Shown here piece after piece: positions 1-8,302 of a stretch of 64,000 bases of DNA. The DNA is taken from positions 24,483 to 88,482 of the forward strand of contig CAYSCZ010000006.1 in NCBI GenBank assembly GCA_964429655.1. The letters are read 5' to 3'. The notes under the pieces were generated by a model that ran no database searches, had not been told where the DNA came from, and saw only the letters and a program-made list of their open reading frames with translations. The number at the start of each line of letters is the position of its first letter. Within the stretch, counting starts at the first letter, position 1. The stretch comes from CAYSCZ01 sp964429655. Its GTDB lineage: Bacteria > Bacteroidota > Bacteroidia > Cytophagales > Cyclobacteriaceae. A program made the translations under genes and the position numbers.

Positions 1-9
1 CTTAATTAT

Positions 10-1197
10 TTATATCACTTTTAAGCTTTTACCAATCTCTTCAAATGCGTTAATGGCCTTATCCAGATGTGCTTTATTATGAACTGCGGATAATTGAACC
101 CTTATTCTAGCCTGGCCTTTCGGAACCACTGGATAATAAAAACCAATTACATAAATACCCTTTTTCAAAAGCTCCGAGGCGAAATCCTGTGACAACCTGG
201 CATCATAAAGCATAACCGGGACAATTGGATGCTCACCAGGCTTAACATCAAAACCTAAGCCTGACATTTTCTCCCTGAAGTATTTTGTATTCCACTCCAG
301 GTCGTCCTTCAATTTAGTTGACTGAGACAATAGATCAATAACTTCAATAGAAGCGCCTGCAATAGAAGGTGCTAATGTATTAGAGAAAAGATAAGGCCTT
401 GATTTTTGTCTCAACATGTCGATTATTTCTTTTGGTGCACTGGTAAATCCACCAGAAGCTCCACCAAGTGCCTTTCCCAATGTGCCTGTGATGATATCAA
501 CCCTATCAAAAACGCCTCGATATTCATGTACACCCCTACCTTTTGTGCCCATAAAGCCAGTAGCATGGCATTCATCAGACATCACCAATGCCTGATATTT
601 TTCTGCCAAGTCGCAGATTTTGTCCAATTGGGCTATGGTCCCATCCATTGAGAAAACACCATCGGTTACTATTATTTTTTGATTGCAGGTGGAAGCACCT
701 CTAAGCTTTTCTTCAAGATCTTCCATGTCATTATGCCTGAACCTTAACCGCTTGGCCTTACATAATCGAACACCATCAATGATGGATGCATGATTTAATT
801 CGTCAGAGATGATGGCATCCTCAGGACCAAATAATGGTTCAAATAAACCGCCGTTAGCATCAAAGGCAGCAGCATAAAGGATGGTATCCTCAAGGCCTAA
901 AAAATTAGAAATCTTTTGTTCCAATTCTTTATGGATATCCTGTGTTCCACAAATAAAGCGTACTGAAGACAACCCATAACCGTGAGTAGCTATCGCATTT
1001 TTAGCAGCATTTATAACATTTGGATGTGATGACAGCCCCAGGTAGTTATTAGCACAAAAGTTTAAAACCTCACGACCATCTTTAAGTTGTATCTCGGCAC
1101 TTTGGGGACTTGTGATGATCCTTTCCTCTTTATAAAGCCCTTCATTTTTTATTCCCTGGATTTGATTGCTTATCCTTTCCTTAAACTGACTATACAT
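10..1197 (-). CDS. kbl: Glycine C-acetyltransferase (2-amino-3-ketobutyrate CoA ligase)
   Basis: This cytosolic PLP enzyme cleaves 2-amino-3-ketobutyrate with CoA to glycine and acetyl-CoA, the second step of threonine catabolism. The 395-residue length is full for the family. The aminotransferase class I/II (alpha-oxoamine synthase) fold is visible: NYLGLSSHP near residue 51, the cofactor motif SDECHATG with D208 and H211, and the Schiff-base lysine K242 in [10 protein letters not shown]. The C-terminal motif [10 protein letters not shown] is also typical. It lies one base downstream of a small conserved gene on the same strand and is divergent from the SDR threonine dehydrogenase at 1541, which makes its substrate. 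Related alpha-oxoamine synthases (BioF, HemA of the ALA type) are alternatives, but the motif spacing and the neighbour favour Kbl. Confidence 0.95.
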   Translation of the reverse strand: MYSQFKERISNQIQGIKNEGLYKEERIITSPQSAEIQLKDGREVLNFCANNYLGLSSHPNVINAAKNAIATHGYGLSSVRFICGTQDIHKELEQKISNFLGLEDTILYAAAFDANGGLFEPLFGPEDAIISDELNHASIIDGVRLCKAKRLRFRHNDMEDLEEKLRGASTCNQKIIVTDGVFSMDGTIAQLDKICDLAEKYQALVMSDECHATGFMGTKGRGVHEYRGVFDRVDIITGTLGKALGGASGGFTSAPKEIIDMLRQKSRPYLFSNTLAPSIAGASIEVIDLLSQSTKLKDDLEWNTKYFREKMSGLGFDVKPGEHPIVPVMLYDARLSQDFASELLKKGIYVIGFYYPVVPKGQARIRVQLSAVHNKAHLDKAINAFEEIGKSLKVI

Positions 1198-1198
1198 T

Positions 1199-1444
1199 TT
1201 ATTTTCTTTTTATTGGGATTTTGGGATTAGTTGCAGACTTTTTCGAAATATTTTCATCGGCATTACTTTCATGCAATGGGTACCGTCTCCTAAGCCCATT
1301 AATTAAAAATAATTTTTGAGCGGTAAAGCTCTTAGGGTGCATTTGATCAAATTGCATTTTAAATGCATAATATCGATCTATTTCACCCTTTTTAAATTTA
1401 GCCGGGTCTATTTTTTTATTCTCAAGATACGCTTCAAAAGTCAT
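1199..1444 (-). CDS. Small conserved Bacteroidota protein of unknown function
   Basis: An 81-residue soluble protein with no signal peptide or membrane segment. The first 58 residues, from [17 protein letters not shown] to the [14 protein letters not shown] stretch and the RRRYPL end, resemble a short conserved hypothetical family that I recall from Bacteroidota genomes. The last 20 residues are polar, lysine-rich and probably disordered. The gene starts at an ATG and ends one base before kbl on the same strand, so the two are probably co-transcribed. No function can be assigned. The conserved SFTAQKL core and charge pattern suggest a small helical adaptor or RNA/protein-binding protein, but that is a guess. 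Confidence 0.7.
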   Translation of the reverse strand: MTFEAYLENKKIDPAKFKKGEIDRYYAFKMQFDQMHPKSFTAQKLFLINGLRRRYPLHESNADENISKKSATNPKIPIKRK

Positions 1445-1507
1445 GGAATCAAAGATAAATTTATAATACTTGCTTTGCGAAACTTTTCAGACAGATCAGG
1501 GTATTGT

Positions 1508-1515
1508 TATCTTTG
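1508..1515 (+). promoter_or_regulatory. Putative Bacteroidota -7 promoter element for the threonine dehydrogenase gene
   Basis: TATCTTTG fits the Bacteroidota -7 consensus TAnnTTTG and lies 25 bases before the ATG at 1541, in the 96-bp divergent gap. No good -33 TTTG is seen at the usual 19-base spacing (only CTTTTC near 1483-1488), so the call rests on the -7 match and position. Confidence 0.4.
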
Positions 1516-1540
1516 TGTTAACAACAAATCAAACCTCCAA

Positions 1541-2488
1541 ATGACAAAAGTATTAGTTACCGGTGCCAATGGGCAATTAGGATCTGAAATAACATTAGCG
1601 CTCCGAGAAATTTATGGCGAAAATGCAGTGATCGCAAGCGATATCAATCCGGTTAGGGACATCCTGTCCAATGGTCCATTCAAACAATTGAATGTTTTAG
1701 ATCAAAAGGCAATTAATGAAATCATTCTGAAAGAAAAAATAACAGAAATATACCATTTGGCAGCGATTCTTTCGGCAACTGGAGAACGCGATCCACTCAC
1801 AACCTGGAATATAAATGTTCAAGGTTTATTAAATATATTGGAGAATAGCAGAAAGAATCAAATCATTAAAGTATTTTGGCCCAGCTCTATAGCTATTTTT
1901 GGAAATTCAACACCCAAAAACCAAACACCTCAGAAAACCATAATGGAACCAACCACCGTGTATGGGATAAGTAAATTAACCGGTGAAAGATGGTGCGAAT
2001 ATTATCATTTGAAATATGGCCTTGATGTACGAAGCATCAGATATCCCGGATTAATAAGCTATAAAGTGAAACCTGGAGGTGGTACCACTGACTATGTAAT
2101 GGATATGTTCAACGCGTTGAAAAGTATGCCCTATGATTACGAATGTTACTTAAAGAAAAATACCGAACTGCCCATGATGTATATCGACGATGCTATCAGG
2201 GGAACGATGGAACTTATGGGAACAGAGAAAAGTAAACTTTCTATCCGGTCAAGTTATAATCTATCCGCGATGAGCTTCACTCCTGAAGATTTGTACGTGG
2301 AGTTGTTGAAATTTGAACCCGCATTTAAAGTTAAATATTCACCAGATTACAGACAAAGCATTGCTGATAGTTGGCCTGATTCAATAGATGATAGCATTGC
2401 CCGTAAAGATTGGCTTTGGGATCATTGCTTCAGTTTAAGCAAAATGACAGAGGAAATCAATAAAAATAATATGGTTTCATATATTTGA
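1541..2488 (+). CDS. L-threonine 3-dehydrogenase, short-chain (SDR/epimerase-like) type
   Basis: The 315-residue enzyme oxidises L-threonine to 2-amino-3-ketobutyrate with NAD+, feeding Kbl encoded divergently. The N-terminal Rossmann motif is VTGANGQLGSE (residues 6-16) and the SDR catalytic pair is Y141 and K145 in VYGISK. The sequence RYPGLISY and the region PMMYIDDAIRGTMELM are typical of the UDP-galactose-epimerase-like threonine dehydrogenases of Flavobacterium and relatives, which differ from the zinc-dependent Tdh of E. coli. The reading frame is open for 75 codons upstream, but the conserved family start MTKVLVTG is at 1541, so the longer start is rejected. A generic nucleotide-sugar epimerase is the alternative; the kbl neighbour makes the dehydrogenase much more likely. 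Confidence 0.9.
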   Translation: MTKVLVTGANGQLGSEITLALREIYGENAVIASDINPVRDILSNGPFKQLNVLDQKAINEIILKEKITEIYHLAAILSATGERDPLTTWNINVQGLLNILENSRKNQIIKVFWPSSIAIFGNSTPKNQTPQKTIMEPTTVYGISKLTGERWCEYYHLKYGLDVRSIRYPGLISYKVKPGGGTTDYVMDMFNALKSMPYDYECYLKKNTELPMMYIDDAIRGTMELMGTEKSKLSIRSSYNLSAMSFTPEDLYVELLKFEPAFKVKYSPDYRQSIADSWPDSIDDSIARKDWLWDHCFSLSKMTEEINKNNMVSYI

Positions 2489-2534
2489 CATTGTAAATTT
2501 AAAGAGGCTATTTCGTGTTTGAAGTACCGAATTG

Positions 2535-3320
2535 ATGGAAGACCTAAAAAATATAAAATTTTCTTTCGATAATTCAATTTTGACCCTCACTATAGATCGT
2601 GAAGAGAAATTAAATGCCTTAAACTCAGAAACCCTTGAAGAATTAAAGACCAGTTTTCAGACTATTTATGATGATTCGGACATAAAAGGCGTTATCATCA
2701 CTGGATCCGGTCAGAAAGCTTTTGTTGCAGGGGCTGATATTACTGAGTTTTCAAAGCTTAATGAAATGAATGGCCGGAAATTTTCCGAACAAGGTCAGGA
2801 AGTCTTTGAACTTATTGAAAATTGCCATGTTCCAGTAATAGCTGCAGTTAATGGTTATGCATTAGGTGGAGGTTGTGAGCTTGCTATGGCTTGTCACCTA
2901 AGGGTTGCTGTAAAATCTGCAAAATTTTCGCAACCGGAGGTCAATTTAGGAATTATACCCGGGTACGGAGGTACTCAAAGGCTCACCCAACTGGTAGGAA
3001 GAGGTAAAGCTATAGAATGGATGATGACTGCTGAGATGGTGTCCAGTGAGGATGCGCTCAAATACGGCCTGATCAATGATATGGTAGAAAGCCAGGAAGA
3101 ACTTTTTAAAAGGTGTGATGAATATCTGCATAAAATAATTGGTAAGGCACCCCTGGCAATCGCAATGGTGGTTGATTGTGTTAATGCCTTTTATAATCCC
3201 ACAGAAAATGGATATCAAACGGAAGCTAATTCTTTTGCCCGCTGTTGCGGATCAGTGGATTTTAAAGAAGGAACTTCAGCGTTTATTGATAAAAGGAAAC
3301 CAAACTTTCAGGGTTCATAA
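2535..3320 (+). CDS. Enoyl-CoA hydratase/isomerase (crotonase family)
   Basis: A 261-residue crotonase that hydrates 2-trans-enoyl-CoA to 3-hydroxyacyl-CoA in fatty-acid or short-chain acyl-CoA breakdown. The oxyanion-hole segment AFVAGADITEF (about 62-72) and NGYALGGGCELAMAC (106-120) are clear. The two catalytic glutamates are E115 and E135, spaced 20 residues apart as in rat crotonase (E144/E164), followed by GIIPGYGGTQRL. The ATG at 2535 is preferred over the TTG one codon upstream. It is followed 12 bases later by the flippase gene and may be the first gene of that transcript, though its metabolism is unrelated to the downstream envelope genes. The exact substrate (crotonyl-CoA or another) cannot be told from sequence. 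Confidence 0.9.
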   Translation: MEDLKNIKFSFDNSILTLTIDREEKLNALNSETLEELKTSFQTIYDDSDIKGVIITGSGQKAFVAGADITEFSKLNEMNGRKFSEQGQEVFELIENCHVPVIAAVNGYALGGGCELAMACHLRVAVKSAKFSQPEVNLGIIPGYGGTQRLTQLVGRGKAIEWMMTAEMVSSEDALKYGLINDMVESQEELFKRCDEYLHKIIGKAPLAIAMVVDCVNAFYNPTENGYQTEANSFARCCGSVDFKEGTSAFIDKRKPNFQGS

Positions 3321-3332
3321 TCAAAATACACC

Positions 3333-4817
3333 ATGGGCCGGCTTCAAAAATTAGCTGGCGATACTGCCCTTTACGGCCTGAGCAGCATAATTGGCAGGAC
3401 GCTCAATTATTTTTTAGTTCCTTTATACACCTCAGTCTTCCTGCCTTCAGCATATGGGATAGTCACTGAGTTGTATGCTTTCATGGCATTTTTAAATGTC
3501 ATTTACCTGTATGGGCTAGAGATTGCTTATTTCCGTTACTCCACTTCAACAGGGCATAATGGCAACCAATATTTTAACCTTGCGCTGAGTTCAATACTTA
3601 CTACCTCAATCGTCTTTACCAGTTGTATTTTTTTATTCAGTGATAGCATTAGTGAAGCTCTAAATTATAAGGATCAATCCTCGATAATTAATTATGTAGC
3701 TGTTATCCTTGCTATAGATGCAATCATGGCAATTCCCTTTGCGCGTCTCCGGCTGGAAGGCAAGTCCCTTAACTTTGCAAAAGCTAAGGTCATCAATATT
3801 TTCACGAATATTTTCTTTAATATATTTTTTTTGGTTTTGTTACCCCTGTGGGATAAAAGCATTATCGATGATGAAAATAAAGTTCAATATGTTTTTATAT
3901 CTAATCTGATCGCCAATGCATTATACTTTATTTTATTGAGGTATCCTTTAAGCACTTTTAAATTCAGATTATCCTTTGAGCGTTTAAAGCCCATGCTTAT
4001 TTATGCTTTGCCGTTATTGTTAACAGGTCTGGCGGGTGTAACTAATGAGATGCTTTCCAGGGCTCTGTTAAAATATTTGCTTCCGAAAGGCTTCTACAAT
4101 GATATCTCAAATCAAGCAGCGCTGGGAATTTTTGGAGCATGTTATAAACTTTCAGTGCTCATGAATCTTGGTGTACAGGCATTCAGATATGCTGCTGAGC
4201 CATTTTTTTTCTCAAACGCAAAAGACCAACAATCCCCTGCATTATTTAGCATGGTAATGCATTGGTTTATAATTTTTGGTTCACTATTATTTCTAGGCGT
4301 AAGTGTAAACCTTTACTGGATCGCTCCTATCTTCCTAAGAAACCCACTTTATTTGGAAGGACTGGATATTGTTCCGTATTTGCTAATAGGCAGTTTATTT
4401 TTAGGGATTTACTACAACTTGTCGGTTTGGTATAAACTTAAAGATAAAACGGAATATGGCGCTTATATTGCTACATTTGGCGCATTACTCACGCTTATAT
4501 TAAATATCATGCTTATCCCCGGGTTTGGATATTTTGGGAGTGCACTGGTACCGTTTATAGTGTATTTTTTAATGAGCCTGATTAACTATTCAATTGGACG
4601 AAAACACCTACCAATTCCTTACAAGGTCTGGAAGGGTTTACTGATCATAACACTTTCCATCGTTTTATACTTAGGCGTAATTTCTATAGAATCCTATGGC
4701 CTTATTAAATTACTTATTCGTAATCTTGCTGTACTTTTTTTTATAGTACTAATATTAATAATGGAGTATAAACAGATTATCCGGTTCAATACCATTAAAA
4801 ATTACTTAAACACATGA
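3333..4817 (+). CDS. Polysaccharide/lipid-linked oligosaccharide flippase (MOP superfamily, Wzx-like)
   Basis: A 494-residue inner-membrane protein with about 12-14 hydrophobic helices. The N-terminus (LAGDTALYGLSSIIGRTLNY, then the LVPLYT and SAYGIV region) is characteristic of the polysaccharide biosynthesis exporter branch of the MOP superfamily, which flips lipid-linked sugar units across the inner membrane. The two half-repeats typical of this fold can be followed, the second starting near residue 220 (LIYALPLLLTGLAG). It overlaps the next gene by four bases (ATGA), so it is translationally coupled to a sugar-1-phosphate nucleotidyltransferase. That context supports a role in cell-surface glycan or peptidoglycan-precursor supply. 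The substrate is unknown; MurJ-like activity is not excluded. Confidence 0.85.
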   Translation: MGRLQKLAGDTALYGLSSIIGRTLNYFLVPLYTSVFLPSAYGIVTELYAFMAFLNVIYLYGLEIAYFRYSTSTGHNGNQYFNLALSSILTTSIVFTSCIFLFSDSISEALNYKDQSSIINYVAVILAIDAIMAIPFARLRLEGKSLNFAKAKVINIFTNIFFNIFFLVLLPLWDKSIIDDENKVQYVFISNLIANALYFILLRYPLSTFKFRLSFERLKPMLIYALPLLLTGLAGVTNEMLSRALLKYLLPKGFYNDISNQAALGIFGACYKLSVLMNLGVQAFRYAAEPFFFSNAKDQQSPALFSMVMHWFIIFGSLLFLGVSVNLYWIAPIFLRNPLYLEGLDIVPYLLIGSLFLGIYYNLSVWYKLKDKTEYGAYIATFGALLTLILNIMLIPGFGYFGSALVPFIVYFLMSLINYSIGRKHLPIPYKVWKGLLIITLSIVLYLGVISIESYGLIKLLIRNLAVLFFIVLILIMEYKQIIRFNTIKNYLNT

Positions 4818-5818
4818 ATTTGATTATACCAATGGCTGGAAAGGGTAAAAGATTAAGACCTCATACCCTCACCGTTCCGAAGCCATTGATCCCAATTGCC
4901 GGCAAGCCAGTTGTTGAGCGCCTAGTTCAGGACATTGCTAAAGTTTGTCCGGAACCCATTAAAAAAATTGGTTTTGTTATTGGGGATTTTGATGAGTGGA
5001 TTAAAGCCGCCTTACTATCCATCGCACAAAGTGTAGGTGCTGAAGGCGAGATTTATAATCAAAAAGAAGCGCTTGGCACAGCTCATGCTGTATTCTGTGC
5101 TAAAGAATTAATGCAGGGGAAAACACTGATTGCCTTTGCTGACACATTATTTAAAGCAAATTTCACCTTAAACATTGAGAGTGATGGAATTATTTGGGTA
5201 AAAGCTGTGGATGATCCAAGTGCTTATGGCGTTGTAAAAGTAGATGATGAAGGCATTATCACCGATTTTGTTGAAAAACCTAAAGATTATATTTCTGATC
5301 TGGCTATCATCGGTATTTATTATTTTAACCAGGGTGAGAAGCTCGCGCAAGAGATTGATTGGTTAATTAAAAATAAAATCCTAAAAAAAGGAGAATACCA
5401 ACTCACAGATGCGCTTGAACGGCTAAGAGAGAAGGGTACCAAATTTACAACAGGTAAAGTTGAGGCATGGCACGATTGCGGCAACAAAAATGTGATCGTA
5501 AAAACCAATAGTATCTACCTGACATATTTAAGCGAGGATAAACTCACCTCACCAGATGTGGAGGTTGTTGATAGTATAATTATCCAGCCGACTTACCTGG
5601 GTAAAGGTGCTAAAATTGTAAATAGTATTATAGGACCATATACATCTGTTGGGGATAATACAACAGTTGAAAACTGCAGAATTGACCGGTCACTTATTCA
5701 AAACAACACCAATTTAAATGGTGTTTATCTGTCTAACTCAATGGTTGGTAATTTCGTAGAATACTCAAATATCCCGCAAGATGTCAGCATTGGTGATTAC
5801 GTAAACGTGAAGGGGTAA
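4814..5818 (+). CDS. Sugar-1-phosphate nucleotidyltransferase with left-handed beta-helix tail
   Basis: The 334-residue protein carries the nucleotidyltransferase signature IIPMAGKGKRLRPHT with KPLIPIAGKP (residues 4-32) and the metal-binding aspartate in IAFADTLF (about 105-112). A hexapeptide-rich C-terminal part (VVDSIIIQPTYLGKGAKIVNSIIG and onward, about 250-330) forms a left-handed parallel beta-helix. This layout matches glucose-1-phosphate thymidylyl- or uridylyltransferase-like enzymes that activate sugars for glycan synthesis. The second site usually used for acetyl transfer in GlmU is not evident. It overlaps the flippase stop by four bases and precedes the TPR gene by 11. In this operon it probably makes a nucleotide sugar for the glycan that the flippase handles. 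The nucleotide and sugar are not determined. Confidence 0.85.
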   Translation: MNLIIPMAGKGKRLRPHTLTVPKPLIPIAGKPVVERLVQDIAKVCPEPIKKIGFVIGDFDEWIKAALLSIAQSVGAEGEIYNQKEALGTAHAVFCAKELMQGKTLIAFADTLFKANFTLNIESDGIIWVKAVDDPSAYGVVKVDDEGIITDFVEKPKDYISDLAIIGIYYFNQGEKLAQEIDWLIKNKILKKGEYQLTDALERLREKGTKFTTGKVEAWHDCGNKNVIVKTNSIYLTYLSEDKLTSPDVEVVDSIIIQPTYLGKGAKIVNSIIGPYTSVGDNTTVENCRIDRSLIQNNTNLNGVYLSNSMVGNFVEYSNIPQDVSIGDYVNVKG

Positions 5819-5829
5819 AATAATATCAC

Positions 5830-7563
5830 ATGAATAAATACTTGGTCTTTGCTTGTTCTTTTCTCATTATATCTTGTGTCTCGGGGGTGGTTTTATGTCA
5901 AAATGACAACGAATCGGGTAAGAAAATGGAAGATATACTCGAAAAAGAGGATCAAAAATTCAAGTTAGACCATTATTTCATAGAAGGGGAAAAGTATTTT
6001 ATTCTTGAAGACTACGCAAAAGCATACGAGTTTTTTTTAAAAGCCTTAGCGTTGGATCCGGAGAATGCTGCAATAAATTTTAAACTGGCTGAGGTTTTAT
6101 CTTTAAATGGTGATTCACAAAAAGCTGAGGCTTATGCCAGCGAGGCGAAGCAACTACAACCTGAAAATAAGTACTATTACCTTCTCTTAGCGCAAATACA
6201 TACTGCTAATTCTAATTTTGAGGCAGCTGCTGAAACATATGAAGCGCTTATCCAAAAAATCCCTTCTGCCAAAGAATATTTATTTGAGCTTGCCGCCATT
6301 TATATGTATATGGATAAGAACAAGAAGGCATTAGAAACTTATAACCGAGCAGAAGAGTATTTTGGGGTAAACGAAGATATTATAAGTCAAAAACAAAAAA
6401 TTTACCTGAAAGAAAATGATCTAGACCTGGCATTGGCAGAAGGATGGAAATTAATTAACAGTTATCCGGCTAAGCAAGAATATGTGATTGCTTTAGCCGA
6501 AATGATGATCATAAATGATTTATATGAAGAGGCAAAACAACTGTTAAAAGCATTGATCACTGAACATAACGATCCCAGTGCTAAAGTCTTATTATCAGAG
6601 GTCTACAGAAAACAAAATAATTATAAAAAAGCGATACCACTGCTGAATGATGCTTTTTCAGATCGTGAGTACAATCTGTCCGCCAAAATTCAAATGCTTT
6701 CGGGATATATGTCCCAATTACCAAATCCTGAACTGGATTCGTTCACTATCGTTCTGTCTAAAAAACTCACCGATGCCCATCCCGGGTCATTTGAGGCACA
6801 TGCCATGAGTGGCGACATGTATTTTACGCTTGGAAATAAAAAGGCAGCCTCCGATTCATACTTAAAAGCACTGGAATTGGATAAATCAAATTACTCAATA
6901 TGGAGAAATATTATAAATCTTGAATTTGAAAGGGAAAAATATGATCTGGCGGCTAATCATTTTGAAACAGCGCTTGAATACTTCCCTAACCAAGTTGAAT
7001 TATATTATTTGGGGGGGGCATCATACTATTCATTAAAGAAATATAAAAAAGCAATAAGAAGCCTGGAGCAGGGGAAAAATTTAGTGGTCAATAATCCAAA
7101 GCTCAAAAGCTCTTTTCTGGGTATGTTAGGTGATGCATATAACGGAATAGAGGATCACAAATATTCTGACGAAGCCTATGAAAAGGCCCTAAAAGAAAAT
7201 CCTGACAATGATCATGTGTTGAATAATTACAGCTATTTTCTCTCATTAAGAGGAGAAAAATTGGAATTTGCACTCGAGATGTCTTCGAAATTGGTCGAAA
7301 ATTTTCCAGATAACTATACTTATCTTGACACCCATGGCTGGGTACTTTATATGCTAGAAGAGTATAAAAAAGCCAAATCTTATCTCGAAAAAGCCATTGA
7401 GATTGGGCCGGAGGACGGCACTATACTTGAACATTACGGCGACGTTTTATATCAACTAGGGAATATTGATGAAGCAATTGAAATATGGAAAAAAGCCAGT
7501 GAACATCAAGACTCATCAGATTTAATTCTTAAGAAAATTGCTGATAAAAAGCTCTATGAATAA
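5830..7563 (+). CDS. Secreted tetratricopeptide-repeat protein
   Basis: A 577-residue protein with a signal peptide (hydrophobic residues 4-24, likely cleavage near LCQ-ND). About twelve TPR or TPR-like 34-residue units follow. Clear ones include YAKAYEFFLKALALDPENAA near residue 57, the KKAASDSYLKALELDKSNYS unit near 336, and a C-terminal pair with YKKAKSYLEKAIEIGPEDG. It should act as a periplasmic or outer-membrane-associated protein-interaction scaffold. It lies 11 bases after the nucleotidyltransferase and its stop overlaps the DUF4292 lipoprotein start by eight bases, so it belongs to the same envelope operon. The cysteine at residue 16 is inside the hydrophobic core rather than a convincing lipobox, so a lipoprotein is less likely. 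The partner is unknown. Confidence 0.85.
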   Translation: MNKYLVFACSFLIISCVSGVVLCQNDNESGKKMEDILEKEDQKFKLDHYFIEGEKYFILEDYAKAYEFFLKALALDPENAAINFKLAEVLSLNGDSQKAEAYASEAKQLQPENKYYYLLLAQIHTANSNFEAAAETYEALIQKIPSAKEYLFELAAIYMYMDKNKKALETYNRAEEYFGVNEDIISQKQKIYLKENDLDLALAEGWKLINSYPAKQEYVIALAEMMIINDLYEEAKQLLKALITEHNDPSAKVLLSEVYRKQNNYKKAIPLLNDAFSDREYNLSAKIQMLSGYMSQLPNPELDSFTIVLSKKLTDAHPGSFEAHAMSGDMYFTLGNKKAASDSYLKALELDKSNYSIWRNIINLEFEREKYDLAANHFETALEYFPNQVELYYLGGASYYSLKKYKKAIRSLEQGKNLVVNNPKLKSSFLGMLGDAYNGIEDHKYSDEAYEKALKENPDNDHVLNNYSYFLSLRGEKLEFALEMSSKLVENFPDNYTYLDTHGWVLYMLEEYKKAKSYLEKAIEIGPEDGTILEHYGDVLYQLGNIDEAIEIWKKASEHQDSSDLILKKIADKKLYE

Positions 7564-8302
7564 GCGCTATGCTTTAAGCGTAATAATATCTTTGATTCTT
7601 TTTAGCTCCTGTAGTAAAAACATATTCGTCCCTTCCAAAGACGACAGACTAATTGCCGTTGATAAAGTCAATTTTCAGTATTTTAAATCAAAAGCTAAAA
7701 TAAAATTCGTCAATAATAATAAAGACTTAAAAGCTAAGGTCAACCTGAGGATAAAAAAAGACAGCGTAATATGGGCCTCAATAAGTGCAACATTAGGAAT
7801 CGAAGCTGCAAGGTTATACATTACTAATGATAGTATTAAAATTATAGATAGGTTAAACAAAAAGTATGTCTGTTGGAGCCTGAACCAACTAAGTGACCAT
7901 TACGGTTTTAAATTTACGTACTCAATGATCGAATCCATACTCGTTGGGAATCCTCCATTTGATCTGAAGAAATCTGATGATATAGAAGCTGAAAAAGAAT
8001 ACACCAGGATTACAAAAGAAATTGGACCATTAAAGGTCGAAAATTTCATCAACAATAGATATAACAAAATCTTCAGACTGGTAATAGACGATCTACAAAA
8101 GAAAAACTCATTAAAAATAAATTATAACAATTTTGTAATTTTGGAAAAAGATATTTTTCCAATGGAATATTCCTTAATATTGTCCTATAACAAAGAATCT
8201 AGAAATACCACCACGTTAGATTTTAAGCATAACAAAGCTGAGATATCAGAAAAAGAATTAAACTTTCCTTTTAAGGTACCTGACAAATATGAGAAAATCT
8301 AA
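7556..8302 (+). CDS. DUF4292 lipoprotein, LolB-like
   Basis: A 248-residue lipoprotein. Residues 1-21 form a signal peptide ending in the lipobox LFSSC. The mature part starts with an F-x-S-K-A-K-I-K-F strand, then RIKKDSVIWASISATLGIEA and later strands with a LPDKY-like end. The alternation of strands and the SPLG-like ISATLGIEAARL segment resemble the LolA/LolB half-barrel, in which LolB inserts lipoproteins into the outer membrane. This family assignment is from recognition, and the LolB role is an inference. ATG 7556 is chosen because it gives the signal peptide directly; an upstream in-frame start would add six residues. It overlaps the TPR gene by eight bases and the EnvC-like gene by fourteen, which implies translational coupling. 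Confidence 0.8.
   Translation: MNKRYALSVIISLILFSSCSKNIFVPSKDDRLIAVDKVNFQYFKSKAKIKFVNNNKDLKAKVNLRIKKDSVIWASISATLGIEAARLYITNDSIKIIDRLNKKYVCWSLNQLSDHYGFKFTYSMIESILVGNPPFDLKKSDDIEAEKEYTRITKEIGPLKVENFINNRYNKIFRLVIDDLQKKNSLKINYNNFVILEKDIFPMEYSLILSYNKESRNTTTLDFKHNKAEISEKELNFPFKVPDKYEKI

Noticed and set aside
1316..1540. Upstream extension of the threonine dehydrogenase frame
   Set aside because: The extension overlaps the divergent small gene and the promoter; the family starts at the Rossmann motif MTKVLVTG.
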